Source: Plakobranchus ocellatus (Eukaryota > Mollusca > Gastropoda > Plakobranchidae). From it: 33,642 nt of DNA. A program made the translations under genes and the position numbers. Shown one piece after another: positions 9,801 to 24,800 of this stretch (position 1 is the stretch's first letter; the number at the start of each line of letters is the position of its first letter). Below the pieces are notes generated by a model. That model was not told where the DNA came from. It saw only the letters and a list, made by a program, of their open reading frames with translations, and did not search any database. The stretch covers positions 147,035 to 180,676 of the forward strand of contig BLXT01007159.1 in assembly GCA_019648995.1 (NCBI GenBank), in the 5' to 3' direction.

Positions 9801-12800
9801 GAGTCTTAAGTAGCGCTATGAAATTTTGTTGACATGTCTCGAAAAGCTCTGGAAAACATGGAATTTTGATCTTGCAAAAATTGTTTTAATATTTTTGAGG
9901 GTTAATATAATATGTTGAAAATTTAAGCAAAAAGTGTAGCCTGGTTGTCTTTGGACTCAAAAATATTTTATTCACAAATTTAATCTCTTAGCAGGGACAG
10001 AGTCAGGATGGCAGTGCTTACAAACAATCGCTTGAGGCAGATATAAATAATGGATTTGCTATGATGCAGCACCTTATCAATGAAATGGATAAATCCAGCC
10101 AACGCATTGATGAGTTTAACACAGAGGAGGTATGCATCAAAGAATGTGAAGCAAAGTATTAACATTAATTATAATAACATTTGCAAACACTTTGGGTTTA
10201 TATATATATCAAACCAAATGAAGCAGTGCTTTAAGAAGCTAGTTTGGAAGGTTTAAAAATGATATTTTTTTGGCTCATGATGAAATTTAGAATGCACAGC
10301 TGTGGACCAAAAATGTTATTATTTTAAAAGAGAGCTTGAATACTTGATTAATAGTCAAGACAAAGAGTCATGTTCTTTTCAATGAGTGTTTCTTGGTTCA
10401 TTTAATTGTTGGATTCAGCTATGCTGAAGGTTTTCTGAAAAAGTTAAAGCATGTTGTATATTATCATCTTTTAATTATCAGTACTTTTGTTTTGATTTAA
10501 CAGACAAATCAAAATTGCTTATGATATTAGTTACAGATCCAGCATTTGAAGAGTTTTGTAAGTTTTATGGATGTATTCAATATATTTTCTTCGGTCTTGC
10601 ATGATTTCTTTTTTCTCTATTTTAGTTTGGAGCAGCTGCAAGGCCTCCTAATGACAAACACCATATTGATCTTCTTTATGACGAGGCATGGAAATCAGAG
10701 GATTCTGATGGTAGTATCTTATTTTCTCAACTTAAGGCGAATTAGTTTTTTGGAATCATTATCTGTATTAGCTATTTTTATGAAAAAAATCAGTATTTGA
10801 GATAATTATTAATCATATTTTGCAATTTGTATTTTATGGATTTAGTGAAAACTTATAAGCCAGATTTTGAGAAGCTAAATAATATGAGAAATTTAACTTC
10901 TCATAATCTGGAATGGGAGACATTAGGAATTTTTTCTTCTTTATGGCTTTATTAAAATTCAATCTGATAATCCAAATTTTTCCCACAAATTTTAGGGGGG
11001 GGTGAGTGGAATCTGTTTGAATCAGTTAAGCTCCCTTCCATGAATGTTCACTCATTGATTTCCACATTCTTTTTAAAGATATTTTACTTCAGCGAGCATA
11101 TTTGATGTACATGAGGGTTTGCCAAAACGCGAGATGCCATCATAGCTTTGTGCGAACCATTTTCTACAAGTCCTATTTGAAAAAATTTGACTCATTAATG
11201 CATAAATTTTGATTTAGTGAGTGTGATGGCATAAGAAGTACTGCTTTATGTTTAAAAAATCAGTTTTGTTTGGATCCTTGCTGTCTAAATTAACAAATAA
11301 GTTTCAAACATAACTATGATGACAAATCACCAAAAAAGTGGTCACCCTTCAACAAATTAAGCCCATTCACAACCAAGGGAAGAGACATAGATAATTTTTT
11401 TTACATGGATCTACTCCTGCTGTCGAAACCTGCATGAATATTACTTCACTGATACTCCATTGAGCTTTTTCCTTCTGTAACTGGAGAATCTTTTTTTCAA
11501 AATGCAGGAAAAAACATGACACAATTTTGGGGTCCACCCTTGGCAATTGCTCATATACAAGCTTGAGCACATTGTTATTTATTTCATGAATTTCTCTCTT
11601 AAATATCCCTCATATTTATACTCTCTTTTATTAGCAGTATTGGGGAAAAACAAATATTGTCTTTTCTTTTTTGGCAGTTGCAAGCTTAAAAGAGGTTCCT
11701 GTAGATTTCTTTGACAAAGATGGTGGAGATAGTGGATGTGAGGATGCTGTTACCAGTGCAATTGCAGAGGTTTCCAAAGATTTTCTTGCAGGCTTAAGAG
11801 CTGGAGTGACACGCAACCAGAGTGGTGACAGTGATTCTAATTTGTCCTCTGACACTGATTTCAAGCTGATTAAAGGCATGCCATCATATGCTCGTTACCC
11901 AGAAACAGCTGCTGGACTATCAGATAATGACTGGAACCCCTATGGCACAGAGTCAGACACAAATGTGTCTCCTCGCATACCATCACAAGAAACTCCAGGC
12001 ACTAGAATGTCAAGTTCAAAACTCTCTGCAATGATATCATTCAACCCTCCTTTACACAGCACAGATTTAGATGCTGTCACCCCGTCTTCAGCAATCTGTA
12101 GCATACCCAACACATGTGCCAAGATGCAAAGAATTCAAGAAATTTCAGAGCAGGATAAGGTAGTGCCCTTAAATCCAGATGTCACAGCAGATTTTTCGAG
12201 TATTTCACAAGTTTCAGAGCAAACTCTTGGTTTACAAGTTGCCCCACCAGAATTTGTTAGAGTCACTGACCTGAACAAAACAATGAGAGACATTGAGTTG
12301 GAAAGTTTTGCAAAAAGTACCAAAACTGGCATTGCAAGTTTACAGAAAGAGCTAGGAGATTTGCAAAAATCTCATTTAGAACCTTCAGGAAAATCAACAG
12401 CCACTTCTGGATCTAAAAGCTCCCTTGACTATAAAACTCTTGAAGGTTCTTACATTTCTGTCATGGATCGAGCTAAGATGATTGGAGTGCCTGGAGCCAT
12501 TGTGGATGGAAATGCAAATTTTTTTGATGACTCACAAGATACCAAGGCAAGTAATGACATTGATATTGGCAGCTGTAAACCTGATGAGGCAGAACAGTGT
12601 GATTTCTCTGATGATGATGATCATCTTGGCAGAAAAATAAAGAAAGTGTTGCAAGACACAAGATACTTGGATAAAGAACAAAAAGAAAAGAAAACAATAA
12701 GTGAAGTTGCCATTGACTACTCTACTCTTCAAAGAGATTTGCAAGAGATCCAAGACAGCCTGAATCAAAACTTTGGCTCTGGTGCTGCTTCTTCTGTTGC

Positions 12801-15800
12801 AATCAAAAATATGGATGCAATTGCTCACACTGATGCCACCAAATGTACACCCCCATCTTCTGATAATGATGGAGACATTATCCCCAGTACCACCACAACA
12901 CCAGACAGAAAAAGAAACAGAATGGCTTGGGATTTTGCAGGAGACTTAGGAAATGGGCAACTACATGGTCATATGGAAGAGATTTCTTTGAACACATATG
13001 GCAATTCCTCTAGTTCACAAAGACCTCCCACAGAAAAACAATCATATAATTCAGATGGTGATGACACTCGTACATCTGGAAGCAGTGATAAAATTGATGA
13101 CCATGCAGCAGCTGACCAAGCCCTGGCTGAGATGTCTGCTATTCTCAGGCCTCATCGTCAGTTAATGATGACAGCGGGTGAAAATAGCTCTGTTCCGGGT
13201 ATCAACTCTGCTCAAGATGTAGATGATATGCTTTCAAATTTTCGAGATCAGCGTAGGGAGTTGGAATCCCGCTACCAACAGCTCACTAATCCAGGCTTGG
13301 CAGACAAAGTATTTCGTATACTCACAAATCAGGATCCAGAGGCCCAGGCAGATGGAATCCTGTCTCAAGTCCGTTCTCAAGAAAGGGAAGAGAGAGCAAG
13401 GTATGCACTTAATCTGCATACCAACAAAGACTTCAACTTTTCAACAACAGACACAGACAACTTAAATGCTACCAATCAAAGTTTCTGCTTGCCAGATGAT
13501 GTGCGGAAAAGACTTGATCTCTCAGGGCTGAGCTCTGCTGATGGTAGTAAGTTGGCTGATAAGTCCTCTTTTCTACTGCCAAGCTCTAAGGGGTTTACAG
13601 CTTTTGATGATATGACCAAGTTTCTCTCCTCTCAGATGGCAAAAGTTTATGAAAAAACATTTAACAATAGTCTTGAGATGAGAATTCCACCTCAAGTTGC
13701 CACTTGTTTTCCTTTGCTTGCTGATAATAAAGATAGAGAGGAGAAAGAGAAGCGGGATGAAGCAGCTGCTCCAAGTGCATCTTTCAATGGTGGTCAACCA
13801 GCAACTGATCTATTTAGTGGGTAAGCAAAGTTAAATCTGGTTTACTTAAGTATTGTTTCTCTTTTAAATTTGGAGTTGTGATTTTCCTCTTCTGTTTTAT
13901 TTTTTATGTTCACCTTTGTTTACAAATAGCTAGATAATTCAAAATTCTTTTATTTTGTTCTTTAGTTTTAACTTTTTTAGTTCTATGAAAAGATATCCAG
14001 CTGCTTCATTTTCAAAGATAGTGTCAATTATAATGTTCCTGGAAGGTTCATATGTGATAAAAATTTTGCTTTTGTGTTTGAATATAGGTGAACAAAAGTT
14101 TATTCATATGTTGCCAGGCTAAGAAATTCAAGTTATTGAAACAGAATATCTTTTCCCCTTATTCAAACTATTGTATGAAGTTAACTTCATGTTTTCGTTT
14201 GACTTTTTAAATTAAAGGCTCAAACTCAGAGGACAAATTACAAATAATGAATATTTTTTTGTGGTACAACTGGTCTCTTGATCTTGCTCTATAAACTAAA
14301 AAAACAATTTTTGATATTTTAAAAGCAATTTATAGTTAATAAATAAACTTTACTAAAATCATCTGATTCTAGTCATTTTGAATGACCAATGCATTCAAAT
14401 TATAAGGATACAATGGAGATCATCAGTACAGAAACGTTTGAATGGTTCAAGATTCAATTTGTGTAGATTTTACATTATGTGAATGCCTTTATGTGAAACT
14501 TGAACTTCATAGATTTATTGCTTTTGCAGCCATCCACAGGAAGGAGAACCAACAGCTACAAGCAGCCCTATAACCTTGACAGGTGAGTGATATATTATAT
14601 ATATCCTACCTCATATCTAACATTTGAGTGCCAGGCTTGTGTGCGAAAGTCATAGGTTGAAATGCTGGCTGCATTAGTGTTGGGTCCTTGGGTAAGAAGT
14701 TTACAAAAATTCAGCGCACTTGCCTTAAAATGATGAATTATATAAAGTGCATTTTCTCTATGTGCTGAGTTGTTATGTCTTTTACATACATGTTCACCAC
14801 CAAACACTTACTTAATTGTATGGATCTCTATCCTTCACAATCAAGCCCACAGTACTTTTCCTCCAGAACTCTTTCATTTGTTCTTCTTTTTCTGCCTGCC
14901 TCCTTCTTCCTGCCTATTCTTTATCTGCTGACTTATTATAACTGCTTGTCTTCACCATACATCATTTTGTTATGTCCTCTTCAGTAAAAAGTAAATGATG
15001 AAGCCGTTTAAGCCAAAACATTTTAATGTTAATGGAAATCTTGTTTCATATGTTGAATAGAAATGGAAATTGAATAGAAGTTTGTGGCTGTTCTATATTT
15101 ACTTTGTATCAATTCTCTACAATCATATGTATCCCGTAAGATCCTTAGATTCTTATGAGTTGTTCTTGAGCATGATAATTTTGCTCTTTCTTTCTTTACC
15201 AAAGTAAAGTGAACAAAGTGGGTTGGATACTTTTATTATAAATTTCCAATGACAAGGATTTGAGACCTCAAGCAAAGAGAGCCGGTCTATTTGGGTTTAA
15301 GCCTAATTTTTTTCATCATTTGGAATCTTTAATATAACCTATGAAGCTTTTAGACTTTATGTAGATCCATGTGTAGAAATTCATTGAGCAGCCATGTGGA
15401 AGATTCAAACTGCCATTCGTCATTCGTGTGGATGAAAAAGAAAATTGAAAATAAAGAAAGCTAGCAAGGGGCACTATCTCTGAAATGTCTTGAGATCTTC
15501 AAAGATTTAGTTTTCTCCTGATATATCTGCTAAAATAAGCCAATGTCATAACCTCAGAAAGACTCATGTGTACAGGCTTAAAAAGATTTTCCCTTGCTAG
15601 ATAAATTTTTTACATCTATAGAAGATGCCCCCTTCTTTTGTTTTTTTGGTTGTTTTCTTTTTTGCCTAGAAATGATGATATATCATGGTGATTGTCAAAC
15701 TACATTCTTTCATTCTCAAGAAATTAGGTCAATTCTACATAAAAGAAAGGACTAATCAATTTCTAACTTTTGATGTAATTTTATTAAAGTCTTAACATCT

Positions 15801-18800
15801 TTATCCTTCACTCCAGACATCTTGCTGTTATCTTGATTAATTAATTTGTGTGTGTTTGTGTCTAAGATCTAGTCATGACATAAATGATTTTGCCTCAATT
15901 TATTTGGATAACTATTCAATTTACGGAAGCATTTACAAGTGCGCTCTGTTTTATTTTAATATTGTCTGAATAGTTTTATTTCAATTAAACTCCATCTCAT
16001 AATATATTCTTGTTATATTTGCGCACCACTTTTCCATCAGATGAAAATAATGAAAACGGGAACAAAGGCCATTCTTCGCCTGAGGATTCTGATTCTGGGT
16101 CAGAAAAGCGAAAGGAAAAATATAGACCCTATAGGTACAGTTTGGTTTGTTTGTGAATGCTAATAACCTTTTTGAGGTACTGCAATAACATATTTTAAAA
16201 GCTTAATAAAGCTTTATTCTTTATTTGTCTGGAAGGTCTTTTGACGTTTTATGAATATTATCTCATTCACCATATGAACATAATTTTTTTCTTATGGGTC
16301 AATAAATTTGTGCAGTGATTTTTTTTTCTCTCAAGTTTTTCAGCTAAGAAGGGTCAATATATAATCCAATTAAATTTGTTAGAAACAAATGAAAATTAGT
16401 TGTGGAATAAGAGAGAGAGAGTAATGCGTCTTTACAACCAGAAATATATTAACTCCCATCAAGAAATTCATTACACTGAAGTTTGTATGTATACTTATCT
16501 GTAGCTGCTGTTCACATTTGTTTTTTCCATAACATTGTTTCTGATAACATCATTTCTTTCAAAACACAGGCCACCAGGTTCAAAAGATTTTTATTACACT
16601 GAAAGTGATGCAGCTTCTATAGCTGACAGTATCACCACAATTGAAAGCACTCACATTGGTATGATTATTGAATTTTAGGCGTTTTTTTTTTTTTTATCTG
16701 TAACTTTTATGAATTTTTAAATCAAATTTACATTTATTGAAAGTTCTTGTTCTAAATGCAGACCTTTTTTATCTTTAGCTTTTCAAATATAGAAATTTTT
16801 TTCAAAAGTATTATAGAAAAAATTGTTTTACTAAAGGACTAATGAAATTATATTACTTTTATTTCCTTAATATCTGTTTAAAAAAGGATTTACATGCGTG
16901 GAATGTGCTAACATAACTGAAGAAAGAGGCATACATGAACAGATTTAATCGAACGATCATAACATTATACTTCGTTAAATGAAAGTTGGGTCCAATGCAT
17001 GTTTGAAGATTGTATTTGTTCCCATTTTTTCTTCTCTTCAATTATCAATTGAATTCTGGTTATTGTAAACAAAACCATTATGCCTCTTCTTGATGTAAAT
17101 CTTCTGTGTGTGATGGGATAAGTAAAAACCAATGATTTTACATGTGTAAGCAGTACAAAAAAAAATTGGTAGTGAGACTTACTCAAAAGATTATCTCTGT
17201 AAGGACCAAAAGGTAAGGATCACTCTGCAGTGTGGGAATTGGTCAGATTTGAAAAAAAAATATCCACAAATTCTATTAGTTGAGTTGAGTTAGTTTAGTT
17301 TCTTAATTTCACACAGGCATTATCATGCAAAAAAGCAGGAAATGCAGAACTCTAAAGAAATGCTCTTTTTTTTTGTACAAGTATCACTAATTCAGGCCAA
17401 CTTTTTGGTTCATTTGTACTGATTTTTTCCGTATGAATATAAAAAGAATTTTAATTCTCTATTTTGCAATATTTGTTCAGGTTCTGATGATGCAAAAGGG
17501 CCTTTGTTGCCCTCCTCAGTTCTAGGCAGCCGTAAAGACCCGCTGTCAGCAGGGGGTATTTATGCCAAGCATAAGCCATTGATTTCTGTCCCAGAAGGGG
17601 CTACACTGCCCCCAATTCAGGAAAAATCAATATCTGTGAGTTTTGCATGCAATCTGTTTAAAATCTTGTTTTTATCCTGAACTGTTTTTGCAATCTTTTG
17701 ATCCATTTTTCATTAGTTTTTCTTTAGACCACCCTTAATATTGAAAAATTCGAAAATCAGAAACACAGCAATCTATATTGATGGGCCAGAAACTTTGCTT
17801 TTTACATTTGAACTATGAAAATGAGGTCGCTTTCTTTTGTAAAGTTTGTGCACTTTTGTTTTTTAACGGAAACGTTTATCCCTATCAAAAAAGCAATTGT
17901 CAAAAGCAGCAACACTCTTAGTAATTTTTGTGTGTGAGTAAAAAAATTTTGATTTGCAGGAAGAAAATGCTTTTCATTATCTTTCTTGTTAATGACATGC
18001 TTTAGCATGCCCCAGAAAACCTTATTGATTCCATTTCATCATTTTTTTTTTTTATATAAATCCAGTGTAGTAAAAATATCAACATTTGTCTTCTTTATAT
18101 ACATCATTTTATGTAGTGAAAAAAGTTGTATGCATTTGTGAGATTTTTATTTTGTGCATGTGTTTTTTTTTTGTTAGGATGATAGAGAGTCAGAAACGAA
18201 TTTGTCCAGCAAAGGAAATGTGGGGAGAGACAACAAAATATTGTCAGAAAAGGAAGCATCCTCAAAGACAAAAGACAATGTAGTAGAGGGACAGAGGCAT
18301 ATAGAAAGTGAAGCTGATGATGGAATTCATGTGCATCCTAGCTTCTCTGCATCTGCCTTAACTGGGAGCTCTTACAATAAAGGTGTTGCTGCAGCTAGAA
18401 GAGATGCCAAGTGGGAAAATCTTGTTAGGGAAAAAGGTCAAGATCCCCCACCAACTCACCATGCCAGAAATATTGAGGAGACTTTTGCTAAATTCAATGA
18501 GCTCTCAGACTTGGGCAGTACTCGAACCTACTATGAAGGGCATAAGGATATAAAAAACTCTGAGAGAAGACAACAGTCATACAAGCAATCATCGGATCAC
18601 GTTCCAACAAGGGATTTTAATAGGGAAGAGCCGTTGTCATTAAGAGTAAAGATGACATATACAGACCATATCAAAGACAGGCAAGAAAGTAAAGAAGGTA
18701 GAGATTTGTATGGTTTAAGAGAACGGGATAATGATGCAGTTGAAGGAAGGGAAAGATACAAAGACTATGAGGAAAGTTCCAGAGATACAAGATCTCAGCA

Positions 18801-21800
18801 GCCATATGCTGACCCCACTCGAAGCAGTTACTTTCACAATGATGAAGATCCTGCTGTAAGGAGGCAAAACTGGGATCAAGACTCCTATATGTCACCTGTA
18901 AGAGATGCCCGTTTGTCACCAGCATTTCATCATGCCTTGTCTGCAGACCTTCGGCAGGCCATTGAAGCACGCTCACCTTTGCTTAGTCAGAATATAAAGC
19001 GCTCCCTCGCACAGGCTCCTTTAGAGGTGCCTTCCAGGCATCTTCATGATGATAAAGATGGGGGCTTACCTCGTAGATCTGCATCTCCTCCACCTACATT
19101 TCTGGCTCGTGAAAAAGGTCAACCCCCTAGAGATTATGCCTGTAGTCCACGAGGTCCAAGTCGAAGGTCTCCAACTTATGCAGCCAACATAAAGCATGCA
19201 TGGACAGAGCAAATAGCAAGGTCCCCAAATCAGCATATTAGGGATATTTCACCACCTCCCTATCAATCTAATCCAAGATCCCCTCCATCTTCAAATCAGA
19301 ACATGCAAGCTCGCTCGGCATCTCCAAGTTCTATCTCTAGAGATCACCTCACAAGGCCACTCTCACCTACTTACCAAGATCTCACTCCAGCTCGAGAACT
19401 GACCCTTCAGTCTTCTAATTTGGATGAAAGAGTGCAGAATAAAAAACCTGCAAGCTCACCCATTTCAAGCCAAAGGTATGTTTTGGCCTTAACAGACAAA
19501 TTTGGCTTCCCTTTATGTTTTAAAGTCATATTGATACTCTATTTGTTCAGCTAACATGTTATGTTAAAACACTTTTGCAAATGTTTTGTTTTTCATATGT
19601 ATAAATTGCATTTTTATATTTGGTTCAAAAGAAATATATTTTCTGATTAATAAGTAAATTTTTAATGAAGTCATGTTTCTGGATCTCATGATATTTATAG
19701 CCTAAGGCAGTTAGTCAATAATACGTGTGTTATAAAAGTTATGGTATTGATATGCCATTCTACCCTTACCTACTGAAATGCTGTATCTATAGTGGTAAAT
19801 CTACTACAGAAACTGTACTTCATGTAGCTTTTACAGAATTATTGTTGTCTTAACATAGATCTTTTAATCCTTTACAGAACTCAAGCAAAGAATATTATTT
19901 TGGAGAAACCTCTTTCAAACCAGCAGCAAGCACCTTCCCCTCAAAGGTAGAAAACTAAATCTTTTAAATATGTATGATTAAAAAAAAAACACTGTCTATA
20001 TGCTATAAATAACTTTCATATACTAACCCTATCAGCATATAAAATTATAACAGTATTGGTTGTATAGCATTTATAATTGTTTTTCTGCAATTTTTTTTTT
20101 TATCCTGAATTCTTCTGTCCTTTATGAAAAACTTTTGTTTCATCTTTTTTCAAACACTAGCAACAGGTGCCATGGACATTCCATGAATGGTCAATGAAAG
20201 CATGAAAAAATATTTGCAATGCTATTTTCAAATATCTCTAATTGTAACTGCTTTCAATACATTACAAAAGATTTGTACCAGTCTCAGTTTCTTTGACTTT
20301 GGATTTGGGTTCATGTTCAAGATATTTGTGAAATTTTTTTTNNNNTTTTACTTATTAAATTTTTTTTTTCGAAAGAGGGGAGGGGGGGTACCGATAGTAT
20401 ATTTTTTTTATATTTAGTAATTTTGAGAAAAAACCACATCTGATTATTGATTAACTATTTTTAATCTATATCTGGTTCAAAGGTAAAAATAAATGGGCGA
20501 AATGAAATTACAAAGACAGACAATTTGTACCAAAAATAGCCTTAGAGCAATGGGTTTAGTGCATCCTTGGAGTCCCCTCATAGATGTCAAATAATATTAA
20601 ACTGTTATTTCTTAAACGTAATGAAATAGTCCTGAAAATTGTACTTCTTTTGATGGGCAACATCCCATTTTGTGGTTTCATTACATTTTTTTTTTCTTTT
20701 GTACAAATTTTCATTCACTCTTGTTTTGCTTGGATAGGTACAGGGCAGATTGACACAGGTCTTCAATCAAAATTTGGTGAAAGAATGATCAATACACTAT
20801 ACAAATTTTTTTTGTGCTTGGATAAATTCAGAGCACATTGAGTCAACTATTATATAGCCAGAAAAGAAAAGATCAGTTGATAAACTTTTTATTTCCTGTT
20901 TTTGTGCTCGGATAGGTTAAGGGCACATTAATACAAATATTTTTTGATGATTCACTGAACTGAAAGGGAACCTAAACATGTGAATACTATTAGTACTCAT
21001 ATCTTATACATATCTCAGGTGGAAATTATCATTAAGAAACCCCTTCAAACGGATTGTGTACAAGATTGTGTTATAGAAGTAGAGCATGAACTAAAAAAGG
21101 TTATTGATTGCAAGATTTTCACTTTTAGCTGCATAATAGTTTTTCGGGTGATAGCCAAGATAATTTGATGATGAAAACGATTTCCTTTTTTTAACTTGCA
21201 GGCATGTAGAGCGAACCTTAGAAAATATGACTTCTGAAAGTGAAGACACAGAAATTGATAAAGAGCCTCTGAGCAGGCGGGCACAGATGTTAACAGCAGC
21301 ATTGCCACAAGATAGAGACATCAGCCCAGACATCAACACTCTCTGGGACAGATTCAAAGCCTTGAATGAATCACATGATAGCTCAATGGATAGCTCTAGG
21401 ATTGAGGCTATCACTGATCTTCTTCGCAACCCATCCAAACATTTAATTGCTCAGTACCTAAAGGAAAGAGAGGAATATCGTATTGAAAGACAGGAAAGAG
21501 CAGAGTTTGAGAGAGAGAAGAGACTGAAGGAACAACAAGCCCACCCAAGCCTTGGCATGACTCAGTATCAACATCACAGCTCGAGTGAGGATGACTTAAA
21601 GGGTGGTTATATTGAAATGTTGGCCCAAAAAGAAGAAGAGCGAGTAAAGAGAAGAGCTGCAAAGAAAAAGAAAGGTAAATCTGCTGAAAATATAAAAACA
21701 AAGAACACTTATGAGGAGGAAAAGGATAAAGAAAACATCCCAGACAGCCTGTTCTCTATTCCTGAGGATGCAAGCTCTTCAAATATGAAGTTTCAAAAAA

Positions 21801-24800
21801 CTAGATCTCACCACAAACTTCAGCAGGAGGACCATGTTATTGACCCTTTCATGGAAAAATTGAGGGAGAAAATCTCTAAGCAACGAGGGAAAATTGATAA
21901 ACAAACACTGAAAGAGTTTCAGAGGATTGAAAAACTTAAGAAATTGGAGCATTTACTTTCAGCCAAAAAACATGGTAAAATTGGTGAGCAAACGCTAGAT
22001 GCACAACTTGGGGAGATGTCATCTACATCTACTCCAGGCTCAAATAGTTCCACAGAAAATGACAATGCTAATGGCAACAGCCATAGCCACAGCGCTCCTT
22101 TGAGTGAGGACAGCACAACAGCAAAAGATAGCAGTGCAGAAATGCATGCCTGGAAGGCTGAGAAGGAGAGGCGCATGAAGGAGATCAAATCAATTGAAAT
22201 GGAAAAAAGAAAAGAATTTAAATCCAGATATAACAGCACGACGAAAGAGATGGATAAAAATATGAATAGGAAAAGCTCCAACCCCTTTTCTAAGAGAAAA
22301 TCACACCATTCAGAAATGAAACTGTTAAAACTTGTCAATGAGGGTTACCTTACCCCAGAAGAAGCTTACAGGCTTGCTGTGGAAAGAGCTCAGCATAAAA
22401 CAAAGCAGGAGGACATTAGCATCTCTAGCTATAGCTCATCAGATGATCAAAGCTTTTCTAGCCGCCCACACCATTTATATTCACCTTACGCAAGGCTAGA
22501 TGAATCCAGAGAAGGAAAACCCAAGCACGTTCCAAAGCTGAAGCAGCTGTCTCCAACCACATTTGCAGAGTCTAACTTTTCGCAACACACACTGTTTCAG
22601 GGCAGACATCAAAAGAAATGGGGAAAACAGGATCACTTCCAGTTAGAAGACAAGGGATCTATGCGCAGACCTATGAGTCCCAAGAAGTGGCACTCTCAGG
22701 ATAATAAAGGCCAACTCCGAACTTCCTCTCAGTCTCCTAGCTTTCGTTCAGGATCATCTGCAGTATCTTTCAAATCTCATAGCCCACCTGGTCTGAAAAA
22801 TCCTACCTCTGGTCGGTCTGGGTACTCACCATCCAGGAAGTACATTCACCACAGTCACCATCACAAGAACCTACAAAACAATGGTGAAGGAAGATACCTA
22901 AACAGGTATAATTCTCTTCAGAACAGGCAGGGCGAAGATAGAACCCAAAGTCCAAAAGGTAAAAATGTATCCTCATTGGTCTATGAAAGTCTTATGATAA
23001 GAAATAATGTTTAAAGTGCCGCTATTGCAAACATAATTATCATTTTGTTAACTTTTTAAATTATAAACAGTAACAAAATATTTTTATGTAGTCATTTTCT
23101 CTGTAATTTTATTCATTTTGAAAAGTTTGGAAAAATTTGATTTTATTGATGATGTATTTTGATATTTCTGTTAGATTAAAAAATTTGTATTAAATTTTTT
23201 TTCCAGCAATTAAATGATGTAATGTAAAAAATGTAACCATTCTTGTTTTGAACAAAACATTTTTTCAGCCTAGTAGCCCCCCTAAAAGGTGTTTTTTTTT
23301 TTCTCTTTAATTTTATAAATGATTCCTATTTGGTTCCCCCAGTGAAAGGTGTTTCCTGGCATATTCCAATAGATGTTCATCCCAGTAAATGGGAAGAACC
23401 TCAGCCACCAGAGTTGAAAGAAGATGAGCCTAAAACCAACATGCATTCTAAAGTATATAACAATACTGTAAAAACACAAGATAGAGGTAGGACCAAGAAA
23501 AGAGTGCAGCTACCTCTACCAGAGCCATCACCAGCTCTTGAGGAGGGGCAGGAGCCCCTGCAACACTGGGAGAAATGGACAGGAGTTCCTTCAGGTGGCT
23601 TCTGGCAAAAATCTGATCATCCTCAAGGCATTCCACAAGAAGTGTGGGAGGAGGTAGGGGAAAACTTGGGATTTTAAACTATTTAGCATCTGCCACTCAA
23701 AATCTTTTTGCACCCCATGGTGGGCATAAGGTGAGAGCATACTCACTGAATAGATTAATGTTTTCTTTATAGAATTATCTCTATATGCAAATCAGACTTA
23801 TTTTAATAGGCAGACATTTCAACATATTTTTTGTGAAAATCGACCAACCTTCACATAAATTTGATTCATGGAATCAAAGTTTTGCTTTCCATGATGAATC
23901 AAAATTCTGACTCAGATTTTGCTTGTAAGATGTACATTTGATTACTTTTTACAAAAATATTCTTCTTGATTTCAATATTTTATGATTTTTAAATGTTTAT
24001 TGCCAAAGTTCCTTTTGTTTTTCATCTAATATCTATTGATGCAAAGACATTAATGAAAGTAATGAAACAAATTTCAAGATTTAAATATGCAAGCTATTCA
24101 CAGTAGTTGCAATTCAAGTAAATGCAATACCAATTTTTTAATGGTACTGTATTCAAAATGAGATATCTTTTTGAAATTATTATAGTTACCATTGAATAGC
24201 TCTCTTGAAAAAAATCTTTCCTAGTAAATTCTATTTCTTTTGACAATACTCCTGAAAATAGATTTCAAGTTATCCAAGCAGTCATGTTTTGTACAATATT
24301 GAATTGCAGACTGTTTGGACTGTTAATATTGTGTCATTTTGTGTCACTTTTTCACAGGTGGTCAGTCAAGATGCGCTAGCCAGCAAGGCTAATCATTGGG
24401 ATGTTGATCCTTTGATGGACAAAGTCCAATATATCCTGAATAAGGAAAGTCCATCAGCAGCTGAAGAAGGGCTTGCATCTCGCATGACTCTTCAGGTAAA
24501 GTGTCTTTAGTTGTTATGTGAATCGTGCTTAAAGTGTTTAGTGCTATTTTTCAAGTCTTTATTTCCTTGAGCAATTTGTATGTGAACTCAAAGATAGAAC
24601 TTTTTTTTTTCAACTTTTCTTTTTTATCCTATCATGTTTTAATGCAGTAAAGATATTTTTTTTTTAAATGAAGCTAAAACAGCTATAGAAATAAGACAAT
24701 AAAGGTCTTAATTAGTAAAATATAAATCCTATCACTGAGTTGATTAATAATCGAATTATTATTCTCAGGAGGCGTTCTTGGCTCGCAAGCAGGTTTTTAT

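Larger units (their letters stand above)
6887..9994 (+). other. ALMS1 intron 1, repeat-rich
   Basis: Holds AGATCT palindrome clusters (7071-7090, 7267-7290), a repeat block at 7647-7876, and a weak hairpin at 7474-7566 that shares GAAATGAAGAGGTC with the MITE interior at 2211-2224. From 7900 to 9990 I see AT-rich sequence with a short GT-rich run (8617-8660) and no supported exon. If the proposed first exon is wrong, an alternative first exon should lie here. Confidence 0.4.
13821..16040 (+). other. ALMS1 introns 4 and 5 (around the 53-nt exon)
   Basis: AT-rich intronic sequence. Only the degenerate SINE-like stretch at 14601-14770 stands out. The pyrimidine-rich, hydrophobic-coding stretch at 14775-14985 has no splice support. 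Confidence 0.5.
19947..21201 (+). other. ALMS1 intron 10 with assembly gap
   Basis: AT-rich intron with a 4-N gap (20342-20345), a G-rich run (20376-20388) and a repeated phrase GGGCAGATTG/GGGCACATT after GGATAGGT (about 20734 and 20914). A stretch at 21019-21060 resembles exon 10. Confidence 0.5.

Noticed and set aside
14775-14987. Plus-strand 70-codon hydrophobic frame
   Set aside because: Pyrimidine-rich intronic sequence gives Leu/Phe/Ser runs, with no homology or splice signals.
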